DNA of 64,000 nt from Arthrobacter sp. EPSL27 (GTDB lineage: Bacteria > Actinomycetota > Actinomycetes > Actinomycetales > Micrococcaceae), in the NCBI RefSeq assembly GCF_001512305.1, contig NZ_LNUT01000005.1, positions 965,774 to 1,029,773 of the forward strand, given 5' to 3'. The translations under genes were made by a program, and so were the position numbers. Positions 57,064-64,000 of the stretch are shown here, in pieces. The first letter of the stretch is position 1. Each line of letters opens with the position of its first letter. The notes below the pieces were generated by a model, which saw only the letters and a list, made by a program, of their open reading frames with translations, ran no database searches and was not told where the DNA came from.

Positions 57064-57879
57064 TTAGTGGTGCGCCCGGGTCTCCTGCAGGCGCTTGATG
57101 AACCACCGGGACTGCTCCGGCCCGTAGGGCAGGATCGGGATGGCCTTGGTGGCGTCATCGGGGGTCTCGCGGGTCGCTTGGGTGGCCTGCCGTACCGCCG
57201 TGGTCATGGTGTTGGCCATGGTTTTCACGAACTGGTCGCTGCAGGGTTCCCCGTGCCCGGGGATCAGGAATTCGTAACGGTGGCGGAGCGCGGAGACGTG
57301 CCTGAGAACGTCGGCCCACTCTTCGGGGTAAGAATCCTCAAAGGACGGGTGGGAGCCCTGCTCCACTAGGTCGCCGGCATACAGGGTGGTGGCCGTGCCA
57401 ATCAGGAGGTCGCCGTCGGTGTGCCCGCGGCCCAAGAAAAACAGCGTAACGTTCTGGCCGCCGAGATCCAGAAGGACTGGCTGGTCTTTCACGATCGCGT
57501 TCGGGACCACGAGTTCGACGTGGTCGCCCTCCCCGGCTGCCATCTCGGGCTCATCGGCGCCCACGGCGCAGCGCTGGGCATCTCCGTTTTCCGCGATCTC
57601 GGCGGCGCAGTTCTCGTGCGCCCAGAACTCGGTCACTCCGGCTTCGGCAAACACGGCGTTGCCGAAGAAGTGGTCGTAGTGGGCGTGGGTGTTCACCACC
57701 ACCAGCGGCAGCTGGGTCTTCTCCCGCACGGCGTCCAGGATCTCGCGCCCCTGCCGGGGCCCACTGCCGGTATCGATCACCAAGGCACGCTCGGAGCCGA
57801 TCACCAGGCCGGTGTTGAGCAGGGAACCTTGGGTGGTCAGGACGTAGTTGTCCGGGCCAACCTCGAGCCATCGTGACAT
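57064..57879 (-). CDS. MBL-fold metal-dependent hydrolase
   Basis: Metallo-beta-lactamase-fold hydrolase of 271 residues. The metal motif THAHYDH is at residues 64-70; further ligands are in GRGHTDGDLLIG, TTLYAGDLVE and FLIPGHGEP. This order fits the glyoxalase II-like/thioesterase group more than antibiotic lactamases. GGAG lies eight bases before ATG 57879. The gene stands alone between the ATPase and dehydrogenase genes. Confidence 0.87.
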   Translation of the reverse strand: MSRWLEVGPDNYVLTTQGSLLNTGLVIGSERALVIDTGSGPRQGREILDAVREKTQLPLVVVNTHAHYDHFFGNAVFAEAGVTEFWAHENCAAEIAENGDAQRCAVGADEPEMAAGEGDHVELVVPNAIVKDQPVLLDLGGQNVTLFFLGRGHTDGDLLIGTATTLYAGDLVEQGSHPSFEDSYPEEWADVLRHVSALRHRYEFLIPGHGEPCSDQFVKTMANTMTTAVRQATQATRETPDDATKAIPILPYGPEQSRWFIKRLQETRAHH

Positions 57880-58018
57880 GAAGAATCTCCGTATGCCGGG
57901 TGTTGGTCCGGCGTCGTTGGTGCGATGTTCTGCCCTCGAGTCTACCCACCGGAGCTGGCCGGATGCTGGAAGGCGGCACCGCGCGAGCGGCCTTTCCGCC
58001 CGCACGGTCCCTACCGCC

Positions 58019-59479
58019 TCAGAGGTCCGCTAGCACGCCTCCCGGGTTCTCGATCGCGTCGGCCACGTAGCGCAGGAACCCGCCGGCGGTGCCGCCGTCG
58101 CAGACGCGGTGGTCGAAGGTGAGGGTCAGCTCGGTGACCTTTCGGACCGCGAGCTCGCCGTTGACCACCCAAGGCTTGTCGATGATGCGCCCGACCCCCA
58201 GGATTCCCACCTCGGGGTGGTTGATGATGGCGGCGGAGCCGTCCACCCCGAAGACACCATAGTTGTTCAGGGTAAAGGTGCCCCCGCCGAGCTCTGCTGG
58301 GGTCGCCTTGCCGTCGCGTGCAACGGCGGTGAGCCGCCGGATCTCGGCGTCCAGTTCGCGGGCGCTGAGTTTGTCCGCGTTGCGCACCGACGGGACCATC
58401 AGGCCGCGGTCGGTCTGGGCCGCGAACCCCAGGTTGACGCCGTCGAAGGCGACGATTTCCTGGGATGCTCCGCCGGCGGTGTCCTCGGTGGTGACAATCC
58501 GGGTGTTCAGCTCCGGGAACTTCTTCAGCCCGGCGGTGACGAAGCGCGCGATGAACGCCAGCAGGCCGGGGGTGTGGTGCGGGTCCGCCTTCTTCAGGGC
58601 GGCACGCATCTCCACGAGGGCTGTGGCGTCCACGTCCACCCATACGGTGGCTTCCGGGATCTCCGAGCGGCTGCGCGTCATGTTCGCCGCGACAGCCTTC
58701 CGCACGCCGCGCACCGGAGTCCGGCCGGTGATGCCGAGCCCGGTGCGGGCGTCGGTGTCACCGGTGGCTGGAACCGCTGCTGCCGGCGTGGTTGCAGCAG
58801 GCTCTGCCGCCGGACGCTCAAGCGCGGAGGGCTTGATGGCCGCCTCGACGTCGCGGCGCATGATGAGCCCGCTGGCGCCGGACCCCTGGAGTTCCCCCAA
58901 ATCAACCCCATGGTCCTTGGCCATCCGCCGGACCAGCGGAGAAATAACGGCCCCCAGCTTGCCGGGCACCCGGGTCCGCATCAGGAGCAGGTCATCGGCT
59001 GCCTTCTCGGCCGCGGACACCTCAGTGGCGACAGCCGAGGCACCGGCAGACTCTGCCGCGGCGGCCTTCCGCGGCCGCGTCCGGCGGGCCACGCCGTGGC
59101 CGCCTGGGGTGCCGTAGCCGATGAGGACGTTGCCGGAGCCGGCTTTCTCTTCCTCGCGGTAGACCTCGGCGGCGGCGTCCGCAGCTGCGGAAGGCGCGGC
59201 CGCCGGAGCCACGGCCTGCTCAGCCGACGCGGCCCCGACCGGAGTCACGGAGATCAGCGGCTTGCCGACGTCGAGGGTCTGGCCGGGCTCGCCGTGCAGC
59301 ACGGCGACGGTGCCGGCGTACGGGGAGGGAACCTCCACCATGGACTTGGCGGTTTCAACCTCGGCGATGGGCTGGTCGACGCGGATTTCGTCGCCCACGG
59401 CCACCAGCCAGTTGACGAGTTCGGCTTCGGTGAGGCCTTCGCCGAGGTCCGGGAGGAGGAATACTTTCGGTTCGCTCAT
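58019..59479 (-). CDS. bkdC: 2-oxoacid dehydrogenase E2 (lipoyl acyltransferase)
   Basis: E2 core of 486 residues. Lipoyl domain with the lipoylated Lys in EVETAKSMVEVPSPY (near residue 44), an Ala/Pro linker, a peripheral subunit-binding domain (ISPLVRRMAKDHGVDLGELQGSGASGLIMRRDVEAA, shown in pieces), and the catalytic domain with TFDHRVCDGGTAGGFLRYV. It lies two bases behind the E1 beta stop. The set is of branched-chain (Bkd) or pyruvate type; the nearby Lrp regulator favours branched-chain 2-oxoacids. Confidence 0.9.
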   Translation of the reverse strand: MSEPKVFLLPDLGEGLTEAELVNWLVAVGDEIRVDQPIAEVETAKSMVEVPSPYAGTVAVLHGEPGQTLDVGKPLISVTPVGAASAEQAVAPAAAPSAAADAAAEVYREEEKAGSGNVLIGYGTPGGHGVARRTRPRKAAAAESAGASAVATEVSAAEKAADDLLLMRTRVPGKLGAVISPLVRRMAKDHGVDLGELQGSGASGLIMRRDVEAAIKPSALERPAAEPAATTPAAAVPATGDTDARTGLGITGRTPVRGVRKAVAANMTRSRSEIPEATVWVDVDATALVEMRAALKKADPHHTPGLLAFIARFVTAGLKKFPELNTRIVTTEDTAGGASQEIVAFDGVNLGFAAQTDRGLMVPSVRNADKLSARELDAEIRRLTAVARDGKATPAELGGGTFTLNNYGVFGVDGSAAIINHPEVGILGVGRIIDKPWVVNGELAVRKVTELTLTFDHRVCDGGTAGGFLRYVADAIENPGGVLADL

Positions 59480-59481
59480 GG

Positions 59482-60594
59482 TCAGTCTTCCCACTGGAGG
59501 TCGTCAACGGCGTCGAGGATGCGGTCCACGCCGGGCAGGTAGTAGTGCTCGAGCTTCGGCGCCGGGAACGGGACATCAAAGCCCGTGACCCGGCGAATGG
59601 GCGCGGCGAGGTGGTGGAAACAGCGTTCCTGGACCCGGGCCACGATTTCGGAGGCGACGGAGGCGAACCCGTGGGCCTCGGCGATGACCACGGCGCGGCC
59701 GGTCTTGCGGACCGAGGCGCAGACCGTCTCGTCGTCGAACGGCACAATCGAGCGGACGTCCACCACTTCGAGCGAGCGGCCTTCCTCGGCGGCGGCCGCG
59801 GCGGCGGCGAGGGCGGTGGGGACGGACGGACCGTAGGCGATCAGGGTTGCGTCGGTGCCGGGCCGGGCGACTGCGGCGCGTCCCTCGGAGGACGTGCCGC
59901 GTTCGGTGTTCTCGGCGTGTTCGGCGCGGAGCGCGTCCAGGTCCACCTGGTCCTTGGACCAGTAGAGCTTCTTGGGCTCCATGAACATCACGGGGTCATG
60001 GGAGTCGATGGCCTCGCGGAGCATCCGGTAGCCGTCGGCCACGGTGGCCGGGGTGTAAACCTTGAGACCGGCGGTGTGGGCGTAGTAGGCCTCGGAGGAG
60101 TCGCAGTGGTGCTCCACTCCCCCGATGCCGCCGGCGTAGGGCACGCGGATGACCATGGGCAGCTTCACGGCGCCCTTGGTGCGGTTGTGCATCTTGGCGA
60201 CGTGGCTGACGATCTGCTCGAAGGCCGGGTAGGCGAAGGCGTCGAACTGCATCTCGATGACCGGGCGCATGCCGTTCATCGCCATGCCGACGGCCATGCC
60301 CACGATGCCGGATTCGGCGAGCGGAGTGTCGAAGCAGCGGCTCTGCCCGAAGGTCTTGGTCAGTCCGTCGGTGATCCGGAAGACTCCGCCGAGCATGCCG
60401 ACATCCTCGCCGAAGACCAGTACCGAGGGGTCCGCGTGCATGGCGTCGGCCATGGCCGTGTTCAGGGCCTTGGCCAGGGTGATGGTCTGCGGGCCGCTCT
60501 GTTCTGCCACGGCTGCGGCGGTGGCGGCAGCGCGGGCGGTGGCGGCACTGACGTTGCCGTTGGCTTCGGACGAGGTGGTGATGGTGGGGCTCAT
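59482..60594 (-). CDS. bkdB: 2-oxoacid dehydrogenase E1 component, beta subunit
   Basis: Beta subunit of 370 residues: LAKALNTAMADAMHADPSVLVFGEDVGMLGGVF, RCFDTPLAESGIVGMAVGMA, EMQFDAFAYPAFEQIVSH and the His-containing GGIGGVEHHCDSSEAYYAHTAGLKV. About 35 low-complexity residues precede the domain. ATG 60594 overlaps the E1 alpha stop (ATGA). Confidence 0.93.
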   Translation of the reverse strand: MSPTITTSSEANGNVSAATARAAATAAAVAEQSGPQTITLAKALNTAMADAMHADPSVLVFGEDVGMLGGVFRITDGLTKTFGQSRCFDTPLAESGIVGMAVGMAMNGMRPVIEMQFDAFAYPAFEQIVSHVAKMHNRTKGAVKLPMVIRVPYAGGIGGVEHHCDSSEAYYAHTAGLKVYTPATVADGYRMLREAIDSHDPVMFMEPKKLYWSKDQVDLDALRAEHAENTERGTSSEGRAAVARPGTDATLIAYGPSVPTALAAAAAAAEEGRSLEVVDVRSIVPFDDETVCASVRKTGRAVVIAEAHGFASVASEIVARVQERCFHHLAAPIRRVTGFDVPFPAPKLEHYYLPGVDRILDAVDDLQWED

Positions 60595-61856
60595 CGTGCG
60601 GCCTCCGAGGTCAATGCGGCGTCGCGGGCGAGTTCGTCGGCGAGCAGGGCGGACTGTTCCTGCAGCTGCGGGGTGGGGGTGGAGAAGACGTACTTGAAGA
60701 GGTCCTGCGGTTCCACCGGGACGTCCTCGCTCAGGCCCTCGCGGAGCTGGGCGGCGACGGCTTCGGCCTTCTCGGCGATCCGTCCGGCGCGGTCGTCGTC
60801 GAGCAGCCCGCGGTCCGTGAGGTAGGTCTTCATCCGGCTCAGCGGGTCCTTGGCCACCCATTCGGCGACTTCGCTGTCCTGGCGGTACCGGGTGGCGTCG
60901 TCGGCGTTGGTGTGGGCCTGCATGCGGTAGGTGTGTGCCTCCACCAGCAGCGGGCCGGAGCCTTCGCGGGCGAGCCGGACGGCGCGGCCCAGGACGGCGA
61001 GGAGGGCGACGACGTCGTTGCCGTCCACGCGTTCGCCGGCCATGCCGTAGCCCACGGCCTTGTGGGCGAGCGAGGGCGCCACGGACTGGTGCGCCAGCGG
61101 CACGGAAATGGCGTACTGGTTGTTCTGGACGAAGAACACCACCGGCAGGTGGAAGACGGCGGCGAAGTTCAGTGCCTCGTGGAAGTCGCCTTCGCTGGTG
61201 GCGCCGTCGCCGCACATGGCCAGGACCACGGTGTCCTCGCCGCGCAGCTTGGCGGCGTGCGCCACGCCCACGCCGTGCAGCAGCTGGGTGGTCAGCGGGG
61301 TGCACTGGATGCCGACCTTGTGTTTGGCGGGGTCATAGCCGCCGTGCCAGTCGCCTCGGAAGAGGGTCATGGTCTGGACCGGGTCCACGCCGCGGGCCAT
61401 CACGGCAACGGAGTCGCGGTAGGTGGGGAACATCCAGTCGCCGCCGGACAGGCAGAGGGCGGCGGCCACCTGGCAGGCCTCCTGGCCGTGGCTGGACGGG
61501 TAGACGGCCATGCGGCCCTGCCGGACCAGGGCGGAGTTCTGGTCGTTGACGCGGCGTCCGACCACCAACTGCTCGTAGGCGGCCAGCAGTTCCTCATCTC
61601 CCGGGAGGGAGTATTCGTGGCCGGGCTGGGTGCCCTGCTCGGTGTGCGGGGTCAGGGTGCCGTCCGGGCCCACCATCTGGATCTGGTGCCGTGCGGGCAG
61701 CATGTAGTCCTCAACCGAGATGCCGAACTTCCGCACGGCCTCGCTGGCGGCGTTGTTGGATGCGCCCGTCGGGGCGGCCGCGTCCGGGGCCGCGGGGCCG
61801 GGTGTCTGCTCCTCGGCTGCCGGGGGCTGCGCAGTGTGGTCTGCGGAGATCGTCAT
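60591..61856 (-). CDS. bkdA: 2-oxoacid dehydrogenase E1 component, alpha subunit
   Basis: Thiamine diphosphate-binding alpha subunit, 421 residues. The cofactor motif is MCGDGATSEGDFHEALNFAAVFHLPVVFFVQNN, the phosphorylation-loop-like HTYRMQAHTNADDATRYR is typical of Bkd/Pdh alpha, and SSHGQEACQVAAALCL is the entry segment. About 45 Ala/Pro-rich residues form the N-terminus. First gene of the operon; the divergent Lrp gene starts 160 bases away. Confidence 0.93.
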   Translation of the reverse strand: MTISADHTAQPPAAEEQTPGPAAPDAAAPTGASNNAASEAVRKFGISVEDYMLPARHQIQMVGPDGTLTPHTEQGTQPGHEYSLPGDEELLAAYEQLVVGRRVNDQNSALVRQGRMAVYPSSHGQEACQVAAALCLSGGDWMFPTYRDSVAVMARGVDPVQTMTLFRGDWHGGYDPAKHKVGIQCTPLTTQLLHGVGVAHAAKLRGEDTVVLAMCGDGATSEGDFHEALNFAAVFHLPVVFFVQNNQYAISVPLAHQSVAPSLAHKAVGYGMAGERVDGNDVVALLAVLGRAVRLAREGSGPLLVEAHTYRMQAHTNADDATRYRQDSEVAEWVAKDPLSRMKTYLTDRGLLDDDRAGRIAEKAEAVAAQLREGLSEDVPVEPQDLFKYVFSTPTPQLQEQSALLADELARDAALTSEAAR

Positions 61857-62016
61857 TGGTCCGTCCTTCTGTAGCCACTATTACCTCCAAGTATGGGGCG
61901 ATGCGCTGTTTCGTATCCAGCCCAGGGGTAAATCGTGGAGAAGACCCAAAAAATGGACTATTCTGGAAGACGAATCGTAAGTGTGAGCTGGGTTACCGGC
62001 GGAGGTTGTGGACGAA

Positions 62017-62481
62017 ATGGCAGAGAACGAGCCGGAGCAGACGGCGGTGCCGCTGGATGACGTGGACCGGAACATCATTGCCGAGCTGACCCGGGACGGC
62101 CGGATGTCCGTCACGCAGGTGGCGGAGAACGTCCATATCTCGCGCGCCCACGCCTACACGCGGATTGCCCGGCTGACCGGCGAGGGCGTGCTGACCAAGT
62201 TCACGGCGCTGGTGGATCCGATCAAGGCCGGCCTCAAGTCGTCGGCCTACGTGACCCTCAAGGTCCGGCAGCATTCCTGGCGGGAACTGCGCGAGCTGCT
62301 CCGCGCCATTCCCGAGGTGCACCACATCGCGCTGGTGGGCGGGGACTTCGACGTCATCCTGCTGGTGCGCGCTTTGGACAACATCGACCTGCGACGAGTG
62401 ATCTTCGACCAGCTGCAGTCCATGCCCGGGGTACTGGATACGCAGACGTTTCTGGTGTTCGAGGATTTGGATACGCGGTAG
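62017..62481 (+). CDS. Lrp/AsnC family regulator (likely BkdR-like)
   Basis: Regulator of 154 residues. Helix-turn-helix DVDRNIIAELTRDGRMSVTQVAENVHISRAHAYTRIARL and the ligand-binding RAM/AsnC domain (TLKVRQHSWRELRELLRAIPEVHHIALVGGDFDVILLV) are both complete. Its divergent position beside the dehydrogenase operon matches bkd regulators that sense branched-chain amino acids. ATG 62017 is preferred; GTG 62008 is only two bases behind GGAGG. Confidence 0.88.
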   Translation: MAENEPEQTAVPLDDVDRNIIAELTRDGRMSVTQVAENVHISRAHAYTRIARLTGEGVLTKFTALVDPIKAGLKSSAYVTLKVRQHSWRELRELLRAIPEVHHIALVGGDFDVILLVRALDNIDLRRVIFDQLQSMPGVLDTQTFLVFEDLDTR

Positions 62482-62495
62482 CGGCGCCGCCGTCG

Positions 62496-63386
62496 CTAGC
62501 TGACGAAGGCCTTCATCCAGGCCTTGAGCTCCTCGCCGAATTCCACCCGTTCCGACGCGATGGAGATGACGGCCTTCAGGTAGCTCAGCTTGTCGCCCGT
62601 GTCGTATCGGCGGCCCTTGAAAACCACACCGTAGACACCGCCGCCCTCGCAGTCCGAGGTGGCCAGAGTCTGCAGGGCATCCGTGAGCTGGACTTCACCG
62701 CCCCGGCCGGGCTCCGTCTCCTCGAGCACGTCGAAAACTGCCGGGTGAAGCACGTACCGTCCGATGACGGCCAGGTTGGACGGCGCGTCGGCCACGGCAG
62801 GTTTCTCCACCAGACGGTTGACGCGCACGTGGCCTTCGCCGTCGACTGCTGAAATGTCCGCGCAGCCGTAGGCACTGATCTCAGCGGGGTCCACCTCGAT
62901 CAGGGCGATCACCGAGCCGCCTGTCCGGGCCTGCACCTCGATCATGGTGCTCAGCAGCTCGTCCCGTTCGTCGATCAGGTCATCGCCCAGAAGGACAGCG
63001 AAAGGCTCGTCACCCACGTGCTGGCGGGCGCAGAGCACGGCGTGGCCCAGCCCCTTGGGGTCGCCCTGGCGGACGTAGTAGAGGGGTCCCAGAGCTGAGG
63101 CGCGCCGGACGGCTTCAAGTTTCTCAACATCGCCTTTGAGATCCAGGGCCCGTTCCAGGCTGGGCTCCCGGTCAAAGTGATCTTCAAGCGCGCGCTTCTG
63201 GCGCCCCGTAATCATCAGGAGATCGGTCAGGCCAGCGCGGACAGCCTCCTCAACAACGTACTGGATGGCCGGCTGGTCGACCACGGGCAGCATTTCCTTC
63301 GGCATCGCCTTGGTGGCCGGCAGGAAACGTGTGCCGAGGCCCGCCGCAGGAATAACAGCCTTTGTTACAGCTCTCCCCAAAGTCAT
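62496..63386 (-). CDS. galU: UTP-glucose-1-phosphate uridylyltransferase
   Basis: Makes UDP-glucose from UTP and glucose-1-phosphate; 296 residues. The nucleotide motif VIPAAGLGTRFLPATKAMPKEMLPVVDQPAIQYVVEEA opens the protein, followed by FAVLLGDDLIDE and GVVFKGRRYDTGDKLSYLKA. ATG 63386 lies six bases behind TAGGGT, suggesting leaderless translation. It converges with the Lrp gene (14 bases between stops). Confidence 0.95.
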   Translation of the reverse strand: MTLGRAVTKAVIPAAGLGTRFLPATKAMPKEMLPVVDQPAIQYVVEEAVRAGLTDLLMITGRQKRALEDHFDREPSLERALDLKGDVEKLEAVRRASALGPLYYVRQGDPKGLGHAVLCARQHVGDEPFAVLLGDDLIDERDELLSTMIEVQARTGGSVIALIEVDPAEISAYGCADISAVDGEGHVRVNRLVEKPAVADAPSNLAVIGRYVLHPAVFDVLEETEPGRGGEVQLTDALQTLATSDCEGGGVYGVVFKGRRYDTGDKLSYLKAVISIASERVEFGEELKAWMKAFVS

Positions 63387-63485
63387 AACGGAACCCTACA
63401 AGCGCAGCCTCTAGTTGAGAATGGCTTCAACAAAATACGAGTACTTAGACATCATGGACGCTGTCGGCCCCCTCTGCCAGCGCCG

Positions 63486-64000
63486 CTAGCCTTTGAAGAC
63501 GGGTCTCCGTTTCTCCTGGAACGCCCGGAACCCCTCTGAATAGTCCTCGGTTTTGCAGAGCCGTGCCTGCTCCGCGTTCTCCTCGGCCATGGACTCCCAA
63601 AGGCCCAGCCGCTGGTCCCGGATGTGCGCCACCAGCTCCTTGCTGGCGTTGAACGCACTGGTGGCGCCGGTGGCGGCCTTCGCCACGATGGCGCGGGTGG
63701 ACTCCAGCAGCTCGGCCGCGGGCATGGCGCGGCTGAACATCCCCTGGGCCACGGCCTCGGCCCCGCTCATCAGCTCGGCGGTGTAGATCAGGTCCAGCGT
63801 GCGGTGCATGCCGAGCCGTTCGGTGAAGTACCAGTGGCCGCCGGAATCCAGCGTGGCACCCAGGTTCGCGAACGGCGAGCCGAACTTGGCGTTCTCCGCC
63901 ACATAGACCACGTCCGTGGCCAGGAGCAGGCCCAGCCCGACGCCCAGGCAGGCGCCCTGGGCAGCCGCGAACGTGGGGGCCGGGAATTCACTCATCTTCT
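63486..64000 (-). CDS. Enoyl-CoA hydratase/isomerase family protein (5' end outside window)
   Basis: C-terminal 170 residues of a crotonase-fold protein; the frame continues past the window end, so the N-terminal part is missing. The oxyanion-hole segment AAAQGACLGVGLGLLLATDVVYVAENAKFG and the family end SEGFRAFQEKRRPVFKG are present. The specific CoA substrate cannot be told. It is separated from galU by 99 bases. Confidence 0.88.
   Translation of the reverse strand, partial: KMSEFPAPTFAAAQGACLGVGLGLLLATDVVYVAENAKFGSPFANLGATLDSGGHWYFTERLGMHRTLDLIYTAELMSGAEAVAQGMFSRAMPAAELLESTRAIVAKAATGATSAFNASKELVAHIRDQRLGLWESMAEENAEQARLCKTEDYSEGFRAFQEKRRPVFKG

Noticed and set aside
57064..57879. Beta-lactamase resistance gene
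   Set aside because: The HxHxDH fold is present, but ligand order and lack of a signal peptide fit a cytoplasmic MBL hydrolase, and no resistance context exists.
63486..64000. menB (naphthoate synthase), given the other men genes
   Set aside because: The visible C-terminal half resembles general enoyl-CoA hydratases and lacks the long MenB-specific C-terminal pattern.
1..64000. tRNA or rRNA genes
   Set aside because: I looked for TTCGA-centred T arms and conserved rRNA segments; GC-rich look-alikes (for example near 5203) lack the remaining cloverleaf. A covariance-model search would settle it.

Overview
The window is very GC-rich, densely packed and free of rRNA or tRNA genes. Gene content (MenJ-type reductase, class E sortase, bkd-type dehydrogenase with an Lrp regulator, GAF-ANTAR protein, actinobacterial PhoX, topoisomerase IB), many GTG starts, ATGA/GTGA overlaps and repeated signs of leaderless translation point to an actinobacterium, most likely an Arthrobacter-like member of the Micrococcaceae. 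That placement is inference from protein character; no marker gene is present.

Layout. 0-4.6 kb: a drug-type ABC exporter, an Sfp-type phosphopantetheinyl transferase, and a CynX-type MFS carrier with its GntR regulator. 4.6-7.9 kb: three small membrane proteins and a topoisomerase IB. 8-22 kb: a sulfur assimilation block on the minus strand: ferredoxin reductase and siroheme synthase; a sulfonate-type ABC importer; an RtcB RNA ligase; the overlapping operon sir-cysH-cysD-cysN; and a CbiX-type chelatase. 22-24.2 kb: a TRIC channel, a SUKH-like protein and an AbiEi/DUF559 protein. 24.4-29.4 kb: menaquinone genes (polyprenyl diphosphate synthase, menJ, menG, divergent menF). 29.6-32.1 kb: a polar amino acid ABC importer. 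32.1-36.1 kb: a repeat-rich stretch holding a complete IS30-family element, a 208-bp tandem repeat of a gene tail plus terminator, and a second AbiEi-like gene. 36.1-45.2 kb: menD overlapping argS, phoX, a MarR regulator, then menC in one run with a class E sortase and a lipoprotein. 45.2-57.9 kb: an ArsR/CDF metal efflux pair, a GH32 enzyme, a PAP2 phosphatase, a secreted protein, an aminotransferase, a TetR/flavoprotein pair, an MFS carrier, a GAF-ANTAR regulator, a ParA/MinD-like ATPase and an MBL hydrolase. 58-64 kb: the E1alpha-E1beta-E2 genes of a 2-oxoacid dehydrogenase with a divergent Lrp regulator, galU and a truncated enoyl-CoA hydratase.

How the genes work together. The importer brings in a sulfur source; CysD/CysN activate sulfate to APS; CysH reduces it to sulfite; Sir makes sulfide. 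CysG and CbiX supply siroheme, and Fpr reduces the ferredoxin Sir uses. The three sulfur transcription units share one gap-free 45-bp promoter element at a fixed distance from the -10 box. The importer operon additionally starts with a predicted leaderless 22-codon leader peptide.

Most notable signals: that sulfur regulon architecture; three 63-bp palindromes with identical 13-bp arms, each just behind the stop codon of a minus-strand gene; and an IS30-family element sitting in the loop of a repeated terminator, with its empty site preserved in neighbouring copies.
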